Shown here: positions 1 to 8,642 of the stretch, piece by piece
Numbering within the stretch: position 1 is the first letter of the stretch
How the letters are laid out: every line of letters begins with the position of its first letter
From: Arthrobacter sp. StoSoilB20
GTDB lineage: Bacteria > Actinomycetota > Actinomycetes > Actinomycetales > Micrococcaceae
Reading direction: 5' to 3'
Length of the DNA: 64,000 bases
Assembly: GCF_019977295.1 (NCBI RefSeq)
Contig: NZ_AP024651.1
Span: 3,782,001-3,846,000 of the forward strand
Position numbers and translations under genes: made by a program
Notes under the pieces: generated by a model
The model's input: the letters and a program-made list of their open reading frames with translations, nothing else
Databases searched by the model: none
What the model was told of the DNA's origin: nothing

Positions 1-1
1 T

Positions 2-1915
2 CACGCCACGCTCGACGACCTGTTGGCCGGGGACCACCGCCCGGACGTCATCATCGTGGCTACGCCGATTCAAACCCATGCACCGCTGGCCCTGTCCGTC
101 CTTGCCTCCAACGCGGACCTCTACCTCGAAAAGCCCCCGGTGGCCTCCATGGCCGATTTCCTCCGCCTCCAGGACGCGGCCGCCGCAGCTGGGCGCCGTG
201 TCCAGATCGGATTCCAAAGCCTGGGCTCCCACGCGCTCGCCCCGCTGGCACAGTTGGCCGCCGGCGAACCATCGGAACAACTGCCCGGTATCGGCACGCT
301 CAAAAGCATTTCCGCTACGGGCCGCTGGGTGCGGGACCGCGCCTACTACAAGCGCTCGCGATGGGCCGGCAAGCGGAACCTCGACGGCGTGGACGTTGTG
401 GATGGCGTTGCAACCAACCCCCTGGCCCACGCGATCGCCACTGCCCTCCGCATCGCCGGAGCCCGCAAGGCCGAAGACCTTGCCTTTGTGGATACGGATC
501 TCTACCGGGCCAACGACATCGAAGCGGACGACACCTCCGTGATCCGAATGCAGACCACCAGCGGATTGCCCATAACGTGCGCCCTCACACTGTGCGCCTC
601 CGAATCCGTGGAACCGTACGTCACACTGCACGGCACCGAAGGCACTGCTGTATTCCACTACACCGAGGATCGTGTGACCGTCCGAACCGAGTCCAGCGAG
701 ACCAGCCATGTCTTTGGGCGGGACGATCTCACGGAGAATCTGCTCCAGCACCTCGCGCAGGGCACCGCGTTGCTCAGCCCCTTGGACCACAGCGGCGCCT
801 TCATGAGGGTTCTCGAAGCCATCCGCACAGCTGAAGCTCCTGCCCTGATCCCCACGGAATTCGTCACGTGGGTAGGGGACGGAGACCAGGCCCACGCTGT
901 GATCCCACAGATCGAGGACATCCTGGAACGGGCCACGTTGGCCCATGCCACGTTTTCCGAGCTCGCCCTCCCCTGGGCTCGACCTGACACAACCTCCACC
1001 GAGGCACTGTTCGCCGACGCCGCTGCCGACGCTGCCATTCCCGTCGCCGACGACGCTGCCACGCCCGCCGTCAGCTCCCCTGACGACGCTTCTCCCGCCG
1101 ACACCGCCGCCGTCCTCCGCCGCGGCACCGGCCTTGATTCAGCGTTGTCGCCGCGCCCTTACCTGCATCCGGTGACCACCCGGGGTGGCATCGTGGTTAC
1201 GGACCATATGGCATCCGACCATGTGTGGCACTTGGGCGCCGGTTTCGCGCTCCAGGATGTCAACGGCAGCAACTTCTGGGGCGGCCGCAGCTATCGAAGG
1301 ACCGCAGGGAAGTACGTGGACCTGAACGATCACGGCAGGATCGTGGTCGAGGGCATTACCCACGGTTCGGACCAGACCACGGCCGACCTCCAGTGGCTGG
1401 GTGCCGATGGCGGACTGCTGCTCCAGGAGCGGCGCACTTTCCGTCGTACGCTCCTTGACCACCGCACGCTCCTCGACCACCGCACGTGGCGACTGGATAT
1501 CACCACGGAACTCACCGCCGTCGTTGATGTTTCGCTGGGGAGTCCGGGGTCCCATGGCGCGGCCGGCAGCGGGTATGGCGGCTTTTTCTGGCGGTTGCCT
1601 GCCAACGCAGATTCCCGCGTCTTCTCCTCCACAGCCGTCGGCGAACATGCGGTGCACGGTTCAGTGACGCCGTGGCTGGCTTGGTCCGGAGAGTTCGACG
1701 GCGGCCCTGCAACGCTGGTGTTTGGGGCACCTTCGGAATCGCCCGATCCTTGGTTTGTCCGCTGCAGCGGTTACCCGGCGGTCGGCTCCGCGCTGGCTTG
1801 GGATACCGCCGTCGAGCTGGCAGGGAACCAGTCCCTCTCCCGTTCCGTGACCGTATGGATCAGTGATGGAACGTTGGATATGGCCGGGATCGAGGATTTG
1901 GTGGCCGCCCGATGA
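2..1915 (+). CDS. Gfo/Idh/MocA oxidoreductase fused to a DUF6807 (PmoA-like) domain, 5' truncated by the window edge
   Basis: The reading frame is open from the window edge, so about 70 N-terminal residues including the Rossmann glycine motif are missing. This is judged from the full-length paralogue at 19495-21576, which aligns throughout. The visible N-terminal half carries the family signature IQTHAPLAL then EKPPVASMA, where EKP is the Gfo/Idh/MocA cofactor/catalytic motif, and the conserved block YKRSRWAGKRNLDG. An Ala/Asp-rich linker follows (near nt 1010-1130). The C-terminal third begins SPRPYLHPV and carries the DH-x4-DHVWHLGAG signature of DUF6807/PmoA-like proteins. The first half should be an NAD(P)-dependent sugar dehydrogenase; the DUF6807 half has no established activity. 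The stop overlaps the rhamnosidase start by 4 bp (ATGA), so the two are co-translated. An in-frame 18-bp duplication (RTLLDH twice) lies at 1445-1480. Confidence 0.85.
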   Translation, partial: HATLDDLLAGDHRPDVIIVATPIQTHAPLALSVLASNADLYLEKPPVASMADFLRLQDAAAAAGRRVQIGFQSLGSHALAPLAQLAAGEPSEQLPGIGTLKSISATGRWVRDRAYYKRSRWAGKRNLDGVDVVDGVATNPLAHAIATALRIAGARKAEDLAFVDTDLYRANDIEADDTSVIRMQTTSGLPITCALTLCASESVEPYVTLHGTEGTAVFHYTEDRVTVRTESSETSHVFGRDDLTENLLQHLAQGTALLSPLDHSGAFMRVLEAIRTAEAPALIPTEFVTWVGDGDQAHAVIPQIEDILERATLAHATFSELALPWARPDTTSTEALFADAAADAAIPVADDAATPAVSSPDDASPADTAAVLRRGTGLDSALSPRPYLHPVTTRGGIVVTDHMASDHVWHLGAGFALQDVNGSNFWGGRSYRRTAGKYVDLNDHGRIVVEGITHGSDQTTADLQWLGADGGLLLQERRTFRRTLLDHRTLLDHRTWRLDITTELTAVVDVSLGSPGSHGAAGSGYGGFFWRLPANADSRVFSSTAVGEHAVHGSVTPWLAWSGEFDGGPATLVFGAPSESPDPWFVRCSGYPAVGSALAWDTAVELAGNQSLSRSVTVWISDGTLDMAGIEDLVAAR

Positions 1916-4900
1916 CCGCTGGCACCCCGGCTTCACCACTGGTCGCCACAAACCTCATGGTCGAGGGATCCCCGGAATGCTTGATGGCACCGCCCTCGCC
2001 AAACTTCGGCTGGTTGCTTGATGCGGGCCCCTCTGCGAGCGCGGGGCAATCGTTCCAAAGTGCCTATCGCATCAGGTTGATGGACCGCGCCGGGGCGGAA
2101 GTATGGGACTCCGGCACTGTGGTCGCGGACCAGCAGCACCACCTTCCCTACACAGGCCCCCAGCTGCGCCAGGACAGTGACTACCAGTGGACCGTGCAAC
2201 TTACTGACTCCGGGGGTGTGTTAGGTAGCGCCAGCCCTCCGGCGCGGTTCAGTACCGGGATCTTCGACGACGCAGGCAACGGTTGGGCTGCGGAATGGAT
2301 CCACCGAAATCCAGGCGGACGTGCTCCGATGGAACTGGTGGACGGGTCGCTGCGCGTCAGCGGATCACCCCACTTGCCCTGGCCTGTTTCTGCAGGCGGC
2401 AGCACAGTCATCACTGCCCGCTTCCGTTTGCGGCTTGGTACGGCCGGGATCATCCTCCGCAGCAACGGGCCGGGCAACGGTGTGCTGCTGGAACTCAAAC
2501 CACATCGCACGGCCGTCCTCCGCATGGCACCTGACTGGGAGATCGGGGCCATGACCGCGCCGGCAACGGAAGTGGTTGCTGAAACCCCGGCCTTTGAGGC
2601 GACCCCCGTGTCGCGCGCCGGTGCCATGGCCGGCGAGGACTGGCAGGACCTGGTGGTCACCGATGACAACCGGCGGATTACTATCACCATTGACGGCGCC
2701 ACGGTCCTGGAGACGGACGTTGCGCCCAGCACCGGAACAAGCACCGGAACAGGCATCGCCTTCCACCAGGCACCGCGCAGCCAGTCCGAATACCTGTCCG
2801 TGAACGTCAGCAGTGACGGAAAGACCGTCCTCAGCAGCGATTTCGCCGCCCCCGGAGCCCTCAGCGATTGGAACACCGCCACTCCCCTCCGCCAGCCCGA
2901 CGAATGGACCCTCGCCAAGGCAACCTTCGCCCTCGGGCGTCCCGTGGTCCGCGCCCGCCTCTACGCTGCAGCAAGCCACCACGCTGCGTTCACCCTCAAC
3001 GGCACTCCCTGTCTGGAGACCACCAACTTCGGCTACCCGGGCGAACACTTCTACAACGCCGCCGACGTCACCGATGCACTGCGTTCCAGCAGCACCGCCG
3101 CCTTGACCGCCGTCGCGCATTGGTACGGACCTGGCCAGGGCCGCGCGGCGGGCAGGCCGGGGCTGCTGGCCCAGCTGACAGTGGAGTACGACGACGGCAC
3201 CCGGGACGTGTTTGGATCCGGGCCACAGTGGATGGTGGCCGAGGGACCCTACCGCCAGGGCGGATACCGCAACGACGAAGGCGATCCGATCGAGCACCTC
3301 GATGCCACAGCATGGCCGGCACCGGAGAACTGGTACCCGGCGCTTTCACTCGGAGCCCACCCCGCGGCCGACTTCCCCGTGCTGGCCCCGAACTTCGCCG
3401 GCGTCGCACGGAACCAGGTCTCCGCCGTCGAACTCTTCACAGCCGGGGACGGCACTCCGGTGGCGGACTTTGGAAGGGTGGTTCCGGGTAGACCGGTGGT
3501 GGAGTTCCGCGAGGGCCATCATGGCCGGACCGTGATGCTCCGCGCGGGGTATACCCTGCAACCGGATGGCCGCGTGGATAGGGGGAAAACCGCCAGCCAG
3601 AACACGGATATGACCTTCCCTTACACGCAGAAGGATGGACCCCAGCGCTATGAGGGGGCTGTCCATCTCGGGTTCCGCTACCTTGAGTTTCCGGGCGTCC
3701 AGATGGAGGAGCTCGGTGCGGTGGGGGCACGGGTTATCCACGCCGGGCACCCTTCCGAAGGCAGCTTCCAAAGCTCCGACCACACCCTGAACCGGGTCTT
3801 CACCCTCCTGAGGGACTCAGCGCTGTTCGGTGCGCAGGAACAGTTCGTGGACACGCCCACCCGTGAGAAGGGCCAGTTCCTGGGCGATGCCGTGAACATC
3901 TCCTACGCCACCATGGCTTTGTTCGGCGAGCGACATTTCACGGCCAAGGCCCTGCGGGAGTTCGCGGGATCTGCCAAGCGCTACTGGGATTCACCCGACG
4001 AGCGGGGGCGCTACAACGCTGTCTATCCCAACGGCGATGGCAAGCGGGACATCCCCGATTTCTCGCTCATGATGCCCGAATGGGTGGAGGACTACCACCG
4101 GCTCAGCGGGGATAACGCGCTGCTCCACGAGCTGCTTCCCTGCCTCCTGGACACGGCCGGGTACGTGCTGCGGCACGTTCCCGGCAGTGGCCCCACCGCC
4201 GGGCTGGTTACCGATCTCGGGGGCGGCGCGGGTCCGTACCTGCACGGCATCGTGGACTGGCCGGCGCAGGGCCGCTTCGGGTACGACATGGACTGCGTGG
4301 CCCGCACCACCGTGAACGCCCAGGGCTGGTCAGTGCTCGACGCCGTCAGCCGGCTCTGTGCGGCAGCGGGCTTTGAGCGTGAGGCGGCCAGGCATAGGGA
4401 CGCGGCGGATGAGTTGGCAGGGCATATCAACGCCCGGCTGCGCGTGGACGGGGTCATGGTGGACGGCCTGTACGCTGACGGCCGGCCAAGCCTGAACGCG
4501 TCACAGCATGCGACGTCGTTCCCGTTGTCCATGGGCATCACCCCTTCCGAGCATGCGGCCAAGGACGCCGGGCGCCTCGCTGGAATGGGCATGCGGCAGG
4601 GTCCCATGACCGTGCACCGACTGCTCCGTGCACTGCTTTCACAAAACCAGCTGGATGCTGTCCTGGATCTCCTGACCAATCCCACACAGCCCGGGTGGGC
4701 ACGCTTGCTGGAGGCCGGAGGGTCCTTCACCTGGGAGGCCTGGGAGCTGGAGGAAGGCACTGACTACAGCCAGTCACACGCGTGGTCGGCCTCGGTGGTG
4801 CGGGAGATCCTTGAGTACCTCCTCGGTGTCCGGGTGACCGCACCGGGGGCGTCCGCCGTCGTGATTCAACCGCCCGTGTGCCGCCTGGAACAGGCCTCCG

Positions 4901-5073
4901 GTAGCGTGCCCACCCAACGCGGAGCGGTTGCCGTGTCCTGGAAGCGGACGGCCGACGGTATGGAGTTGGAGTGCACTGTCCCCGCGGGCATCAGTGCGCA
5001 GGTGGTGCTTCCGGACCGGACCGTCGCGGCAGGTCCGGGAACGTGGCGATTCACCCCGCGGGATGGCATTTAG
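1912..5073 (+). CDS. Alpha-L-rhamnosidase, GH78
   Basis: This 1053-residue protein is the usual size for bacterial GH78 enzymes, which release terminal alpha-L-rhamnose from glycosides or polysaccharides. The N-terminus has the immunoglobulin-like domain seen in this family (PSPNFGWLLDAG, then QSAYRIRL and DSGTV). Accessory beta domains follow, with HAAFTLNGTP typical of the Bac_rhamnosid_N module. The (alpha/alpha)6 catalytic domain carries DTPTREKGQFLGDA, the MPEWVEDY acidic motif, GSFTWEAWE and SQSHAWSAS. It ends with the C-terminal beta domain. No signal peptide is visible, so a cytoplasmic enzyme acting on imported rhamnosides is likely. It overlaps the upstream oxidoreductase gene by 4 bp and is probably the last gene of that operon. 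A small in-frame repeat (STGT twice) is near nt 2731. The substrate (plant glycoside versus pectic oligosaccharide) cannot be told from sequence. Confidence 0.93.
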   Translation: MTAGTPASPLVATNLMVEGSPECLMAPPSPNFGWLLDAGPSASAGQSFQSAYRIRLMDRAGAEVWDSGTVVADQQHHLPYTGPQLRQDSDYQWTVQLTDSGGVLGSASPPARFSTGIFDDAGNGWAAEWIHRNPGGRAPMELVDGSLRVSGSPHLPWPVSAGGSTVITARFRLRLGTAGIILRSNGPGNGVLLELKPHRTAVLRMAPDWEIGAMTAPATEVVAETPAFEATPVSRAGAMAGEDWQDLVVTDDNRRITITIDGATVLETDVAPSTGTSTGTGIAFHQAPRSQSEYLSVNVSSDGKTVLSSDFAAPGALSDWNTATPLRQPDEWTLAKATFALGRPVVRARLYAAASHHAAFTLNGTPCLETTNFGYPGEHFYNAADVTDALRSSSTAALTAVAHWYGPGQGRAAGRPGLLAQLTVEYDDGTRDVFGSGPQWMVAEGPYRQGGYRNDEGDPIEHLDATAWPAPENWYPALSLGAHPAADFPVLAPNFAGVARNQVSAVELFTAGDGTPVADFGRVVPGRPVVEFREGHHGRTVMLRAGYTLQPDGRVDRGKTASQNTDMTFPYTQKDGPQRYEGAVHLGFRYLEFPGVQMEELGAVGARVIHAGHPSEGSFQSSDHTLNRVFTLLRDSALFGAQEQFVDTPTREKGQFLGDAVNISYATMALFGERHFTAKALREFAGSAKRYWDSPDERGRYNAVYPNGDGKRDIPDFSLMMPEWVEDYHRLSGDNALLHELLPCLLDTAGYVLRHVPGSGPTAGLVTDLGGGAGPYLHGIVDWPAQGRFGYDMDCVARTTVNAQGWSVLDAVSRLCAAAGFEREAARHRDAADELAGHINARLRVDGVMVDGLYADGRPSLNASQHATSFPLSMGITPSEHAAKDAGRLAGMGMRQGPMTVHRLLRALLSQNQLDAVLDLLTNPTQPGWARLLEAGGSFTWEAWELEEGTDYSQSHAWSASVVREILEYLLGVRVTAPGASAVVIQPPVCRLEQASGSVPTQRGAVAVSWKRTADGMELECTVPAGISAQVVLPDRTVAAGPGTWRFTPRDGI

Positions 5074-5119
5074 TGACAATGTTCCCGCCCGGAACTGTTA
5101 CCAAATGCCACCTCGCGGG
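5055..5119. repeat. Imperfect palindrome at the convergent end of the rhamnosidase and a solute-binding protein gene
   Basis: Arms of about 28 bp (CCCGCGGGATGGCATTT against AAATGCCACCTCGCGGG, continuing inward to TGTTCC/GGAAC) fold around a loop of about 5 bases with a 2-base bulge. It spans the rhamnosidase stop codon and sits just beyond the converging gene's stop. It probably ends or protects both transcripts. No clear T-tract follows on either strand. Confidence 0.6.
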
Positions 5120-5131
5120 CGTGAACGGGAC

Positions 5132-6421
5132 CTAGCTCAGTGCGGTCTTCGCCTCGTCCATGGCCTTTTTGGCGGCGTCAGCAGGTGACATCCGGTTGAA
5201 ATGCACTTCCAGGCCATAGCGGCCAAAAGCTTCGACGGCAGAGCTGGAACCTGCCGGCGGCACCGGGACGGCGTCTCCCAGTTCGGAGGAGATCTCGTCG
5301 ATGAACTTTGCCGTGGCTGCGTCTTCGGGGGTCAACTTGGGAAGGACAGCAGCACGGACCTCCGAATTACCCGGGATACCGCGGTCCGCGAGGGCTATCT
5401 CTCCGGCCTCCACATTGTTGGCCAGGAAGTCGATGAGTTTCTGGACTTCGGCCGGGTGCTTGGTACGGGAGCTGGCGGACCAGAACTGCGAGGACTTGTA
5501 GAACTGCTTGGCACTCGCCGCGCTGCCGTCCGTGCTCGGCGGCCGGTGGATCTCCAGCGGCTGGCCCGAGGCCTTGGTGAGGGCGCTTAGCTGGTTGGAC
5601 CAATACCAGGCGAGCCCGAACCTGTTGGTGGCCAGGCCCTGCTGGTCCACCGAAGCGGTGGCGTCCTCGGTCATGACCGAGGCGGGAGGCACGGCCTTGG
5701 AATCGCGCAGCTCGGCCTGGTACTCGTACCAGCCCGCCAGGTCTTCCTCGTCGAAGCCAAACTTGCCGTCGGAGGTGAACAGCGACTTGCCGTGCTGGCG
5801 GAACCAGAGATTCATGGGGGCGTCGCCGCTCACAGCTCCGGAGCCATAAACACCGCTTTTGCTTCCCTCGGTGATGGCTGCCGCAGCCTTGTTGTATTCA
5901 TCCCAGGTCCAGGTCTTGTCATCGGGCAAGCTGACACCGCTGGCGGTCAGGAGCGAGGGGTTGGCCAGGACCACTTGGGCGTTGACGCCGGCCGTGACGG
6001 CGTACTGTTTTCCATCAACCTTCCCGGCATCTGCCACGGCGGAATCGAACTTGCCGAGGTCTACGTCCTTAAGTTCCAGGAGGGCGCCGCGTTCGGCATA
6101 TTCACCCAGGTAGGCGGCATCCATCTGAATGAGGTCCGGAGCGTCCTGGGAGGCCACCTGGGTGGCGAGCTTGTCCCAGTACCCGGACCAGTCGCCGTAT
6201 TCGCCTTTGACTTTGATGGTGGGGTTCTCTGCTTCGAAAGCATCGATAAGTTTTTGGGTCATTTTGTGGCGGACATCCGAACCCCACCAGCTGAAGCGCA
6301 GGGTGACTGTTCCGTCGGAGGCGGCCTGCGGCGAGCTGCCGCATCCGGTCATGGTGATGGCCACAACGGCCGCGGCGGCTGCAGCTTTGAGCGCGAACTT
6401 CTTTGTTGCACGAATCGACAT
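5132..6421 (-). CDS. ABC transporter sugar-binding lipoprotein (orphan, SBP1)
   Basis: A 429-residue family 1 extracellular solute-binding protein. The N-terminus has a basic stretch (MSIRATKKFALK), a hydrophobic core and the lipobox MTGC, so it should be a membrane-anchored lipoprotein. The mature part shows the family's LRFSWWGSD start, DAPDLIQMDAAYLGEY and the C-terminal SSQFWSASSRTKHPAE block. The start was placed at ATG 6421 because AAGGA lies 6 bases upstream; a frame extension to 6463 would run into the operator. It is very similar along its length to the protein at 14262-15647 but has no permease or ATPase next to it. It probably feeds the permease pair at 15949-17824. It has its own promoter and LacI-type operator just upstream. 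The sugar bound is not evident. Confidence 0.92.
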   Translation of the reverse strand: MSIRATKKFALKAAAAAAVVAITMTGCGSSPQAASDGTVTLRFSWWGSDVRHKMTQKLIDAFEAENPTIKVKGEYGDWSGYWDKLATQVASQDAPDLIQMDAAYLGEYAERGALLELKDVDLGKFDSAVADAGKVDGKQYAVTAGVNAQVVLANPSLLTASGVSLPDDKTWTWDEYNKAAAAITEGSKSGVYGSGAVSGDAPMNLWFRQHGKSLFTSDGKFGFDEEDLAGWYEYQAELRDSKAVPPASVMTEDATASVDQQGLATNRFGLAWYWSNQLSALTKASGQPLEIHRPPSTDGSAASAKQFYKSSQFWSASSRTKHPAEVQKLIDFLANNVEAGEIALADRGIPGNSEVRAAVLPKLTPEDAATAKFIDEISSELGDAVPVPPAGSSSAVEAFGRYGLEVHFNRMSPADAAKKAMDEAKTALS

Positions 6422-6467
6422 CTGGGGTCCTTGTCTGGGCAGGGTGGGCTCTTGCAGATGCACGTCG

Positions 6468-6483
6468 GAGAAAACGCTTTCTC
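6468..6483. promoter_or_regulatory. LacI-type operator in front of the orphan sugar-binding protein
   Basis: The minus-strand sequence is GAGAAAGCGTTTTCTC, a CG-centred palindrome of LacI/CcpA/GalR type. It is identical to the site between the dehydrogenase operon and the LacI gene at 28949-28964. It begins directly downstream of the -10 hexamer, so bound repressor would block transcription start. Confidence 0.85.
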
Positions 6484-6513
6484 AGCCTAGGTGTGCTCTA
6501 CATCACCAGTCAA
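6484..6513 (-). promoter_or_regulatory. Predicted sigma-70-type promoter of the orphan sugar-binding protein
   Basis: On the minus strand TTGACT (6508-6513) and TAGGCT (6484-6489) are separated by 18 bases, and the operator follows immediately. Position and hexamers fit a housekeeping promoter; no start site has been mapped. Confidence 0.55.
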
Positions 6514-6556
6514 GGGAGTTTTTGTTTGTTTGAGCTATCACTTATAACAAAAGCGC

Positions 6557-7864
6557 TCAGGCCGCGGTGCGGGCACGCCGCACCGAATAACGCCACAGCA
6601 AGAACCCGATCACAGCTGCCGACGCCATGCCGAGCGCACCGGTAACCACCAGTCCTGCCCTGACGCCAAAGTCCTCCGTCAGCCATCCCGCCAACAAACC
6701 ACCCAGCGCGTGGCCGCCCAGGAGCAACGGGAAGTACAGCGCCAGCACCCTGCCGCGAACGCTGGCCCCGGCTTCCAGCTGAACGGCCGTGGCTGCGCTG
6801 GTCAGGAACAGCAACGTCATGAAGCCCACCACCATGAGCATCACCACGAACCACTCCTGCGTGGGCATCAATGCTGCCAGCAGTTGCGTCAGCCCGAAGA
6901 GCCCGGCGCTGGCCACGATCCCCTTCCGACCGAACCGCTTGATCCGGGTTGCCACCAATGCGCCCACCAGCGCGCCCAAAGCGCTGACGGTATTGAACAG
7001 GCCGAAACCGGCGGGACCACTGTGCCAGACCCTGTCCGCGAAAGCAGCCAGGACAACCGGGCCGTTCATCCCGAAAGCGCCCAGCAAGCCAGCCAGCAGC
7101 ATGGTCAACAGCAGGGGTGGCCGCTCGCGGACAAAGCGGAACCCGGCAAGGATCTGGCCACGCCGCGGTTCCTGCCCACGGACCTCCGGCGAATGGTGCA
7201 GCTCACCTGGCCTGATGGAGACGATCATGACCATCACCGCTGCGCCAATGCCGGCATTGGCCGCGAAGGCCGCCGCCGGACCTGCTTGGGCAATGACCAC
7301 CCCGGCAAGCGCGGGACCGGCCATGGCACCGAGCTGGGCCACCGCACTGTTCAACCCAATGGCGGCAGGAAGTCCGGCGTCGCCCACAACCTCATTGACG
7401 AAAACTTGCCGGGCCGGGCCGTCAATGGCGCTGGTGATGCCCAGCGCAATGCAGGAGGCGTAGACAACCCAGACGTCGGTGCCGCCCATGGCATTCCACA
7501 CCGCGAGTCCAGCTGCCAGCAACGCCGCAACCGCTTGGCAGGCCAGGAGGATGCGTCGCTTGGGGAAAAGATCCACCAGCACGCCGGAGAGAGGCCCAAC
7601 CACCAGCATGGGCAGGAATTGGAGGGCGACGGCAAGGCCCACAGCGGCCGGGCTTCCCGTGAGCTGGAGAACCAGCCAGTCCTGCGCCAGCCGTTGCATC
7701 CACACCCCGCCGCTTCCCACTAGGGACAGGGCCACGAAGATCCGGTAGTTGTGGTGCCGCAGTGGATAGTGCCAGGTTTCGGTGGAGCCGACCCGTGGGG
7801 CCGGTGTGGTGGACTTGGTGGATTTAGCGGATTGGGGGCGCAGTGGGAACGGGCGCGGCGACAC
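6557..7864 (-). CDS. MFS transporter, exporter-like (MFS_3/EntS type)
   Basis: A 435-residue polytopic membrane protein with about 12 hydrophobic segments after a cytoplasmic N-terminal tail rich in Ser/Thr/Pro. The first segment region HYPLRHHNYRIFVALSLVG, then MQRLAQDWLVLQLTGSP and the loop LFPKRR after helix 3, are characteristic of the MFS_3 (EntS/YfiS) group. Those proteins are usually effluxers of siderophores or small drugs by proton antiport. The start is GTG at 7864 with only a weak ribosome site. It sits between the sugar-binding protein and the YesL/permease operon but lacks the shared LacI operator. It is separated from that operon by a large palindrome, so it may not belong to the sugar regulon. 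Substrate unknown. Confidence 0.85.
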   Translation of the reverse strand: MSPRPFPLRPQSAKSTKSTTPAPRVGSTETWHYPLRHHNYRIFVALSLVGSGGVWMQRLAQDWLVLQLTGSPAAVGLAVALQFLPMLVVGPLSGVLVDLFPKRRILLACQAVAALLAAGLAVWNAMGGTDVWVVYASCIALGITSAIDGPARQVFVNEVVGDAGLPAAIGLNSAVAQLGAMAGPALAGVVIAQAGPAAAFAANAGIGAAVMVMIVSIRPGELHHSPEVRGQEPRRGQILAGFRFVRERPPLLLTMLLAGLLGAFGMNGPVVLAAFADRVWHSGPAGFGLFNTVSALGALVGALVATRIKRFGRKGIVASAGLFGLTQLLAALMPTQEWFVVMLMVVGFMTLLFLTSAATAVQLEAGASVRGRVLALYFPLLLGGHALGGLLAGWLTEDFGVRAGLVVTGALGMASAAVIGFLLWRYSVRRARTAA

Positions 7865-7907
7865 GGGGTGGAGTGCTCGATTCAGCTCTTGGGGTCGGTT
7901 TCTTATG

Positions 7908-7970
7908 GAGTTTTTGTACAGCTAATGCCCTTAAGGAGGCTCCTAAAGGGCATTAGCTGTACAAAAACTC
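7908..7970. repeat. 63-bp near-perfect palindrome, copy 1 of a dispersed family
   Basis: Arms GAGTTTTTGTACAGCTAATG and onward through CCCTT-AGGAG mirror each other over 31 bp with one mismatch and a single central base. The right arm includes the stop codon of the YesL-family gene. The same outer arm (GTTTTTGTACAGCTAAYGCCC) recurs at 38029-38087. The T-run lies at the start rather than the end of the hairpin on both strands, so it is not a canonical intrinsic terminator. Confidence 0.8.
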
Positions 7971-8619
7971 AGCGATGGGAGCGGATCTTGATGGCTGCGG
8001 CTGCCAGGACCAGGGTCCCGGGAACGATCACGAACAGTGCCTGCAGCATCCACACGAAGACCACCGTCATGAAGAGTGCCGCGAGCAGCAGCAAGGAACC
8101 CGTCCAATCGCGCACAGAATCGGCTTTGGCTTGTGAATAGGCTGCAGCCCAACGTTCGGGGCCTGGTACGTCGGCAGGCTGGAGATCGGCATCGCCGTCC
8201 CAAGTGACGCTGCCGCTCCAGTTGGCAGCGGTGCGGAGCAGCAGAACCGCACCTGCAGCGGCCAAAATCAGCGTCGCCGGCAGGATAAAGGCACGCCCGG
8301 GCAGTTGACCCACCAGTGCGAGCAAGAGGTTCAGGACAATCACGACGGCGGCTGCCGCCGTCGTGATTCCCAGCTTCCAACTGCCGGGCAGCGCGCGGCG
8401 GAAATTCCCCCACAAGCTGCGGAGGGAGTCATCCCTGCCGCTGAGGTGCCTTTCGAGGTGTGCGACGCCGGCCGCATAGGCAGCCGGCGCCGTCACCAGG
8501 GGGACGGAGAGGAGGAGCACGATGACCCCGGCCAGGATGGTCTCGGCGAAGAGGGCGAAGCGGTTGACCGGGATGCCGGACTTCGGCGATGACTTGCCTG
8601 TGGCGTTCATGGTGCTCAT
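7969..8619 (-). CDS. YesL family (DUF624) membrane protein
   Basis: A 216-residue protein with four to five predicted membrane segments (FAETILAGVIVLLLSVPL; AAAAVVIVLNLLLALVG; ILPATLILAAAGAVLLL; LLLLAALFMTVVFVWML). DUF624/YesL proteins are repeatedly found as the last gene of sugar ABC operons for plant polysaccharide fragments, such as the Bacillus yes rhamnogalacturonan cluster. Their role is unknown. Here it follows the two permease genes by 23 bp and presumably shares their transcript. The predicted topology and context fit a helper or accessory component of the importer; this is inference. Confidence 0.82.
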   Translation of the reverse strand: MSTMNATGKSSPKSGIPVNRFALFAETILAGVIVLLLSVPLVTAPAAYAAGVAHLERHLSGRDDSLRSLWGNFRRALPGSWKLGITTAAAAVVIVLNLLLALVGQLPGRAFILPATLILAAAGAVLLLRTAANWSGSVTWDGDADLQPADVPGPERWAAAYSQAKADSVRDWTGSLLLLAALFMTVVFVWMLQALFVIVPGTLVLAAAAIKIRSHR

Positions 8620-8642
8620 TTCTGTATTCTCTTCCGTGTCCG

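Noticed and set aside
7908..7970. Considered as an intrinsic terminator
   Set aside because: On both strands the T-run is at the 5' base of the stem and the A-run at its 3' side, the reverse of a Rho-independent terminator. The dispersed second copy argues for a repeat family.
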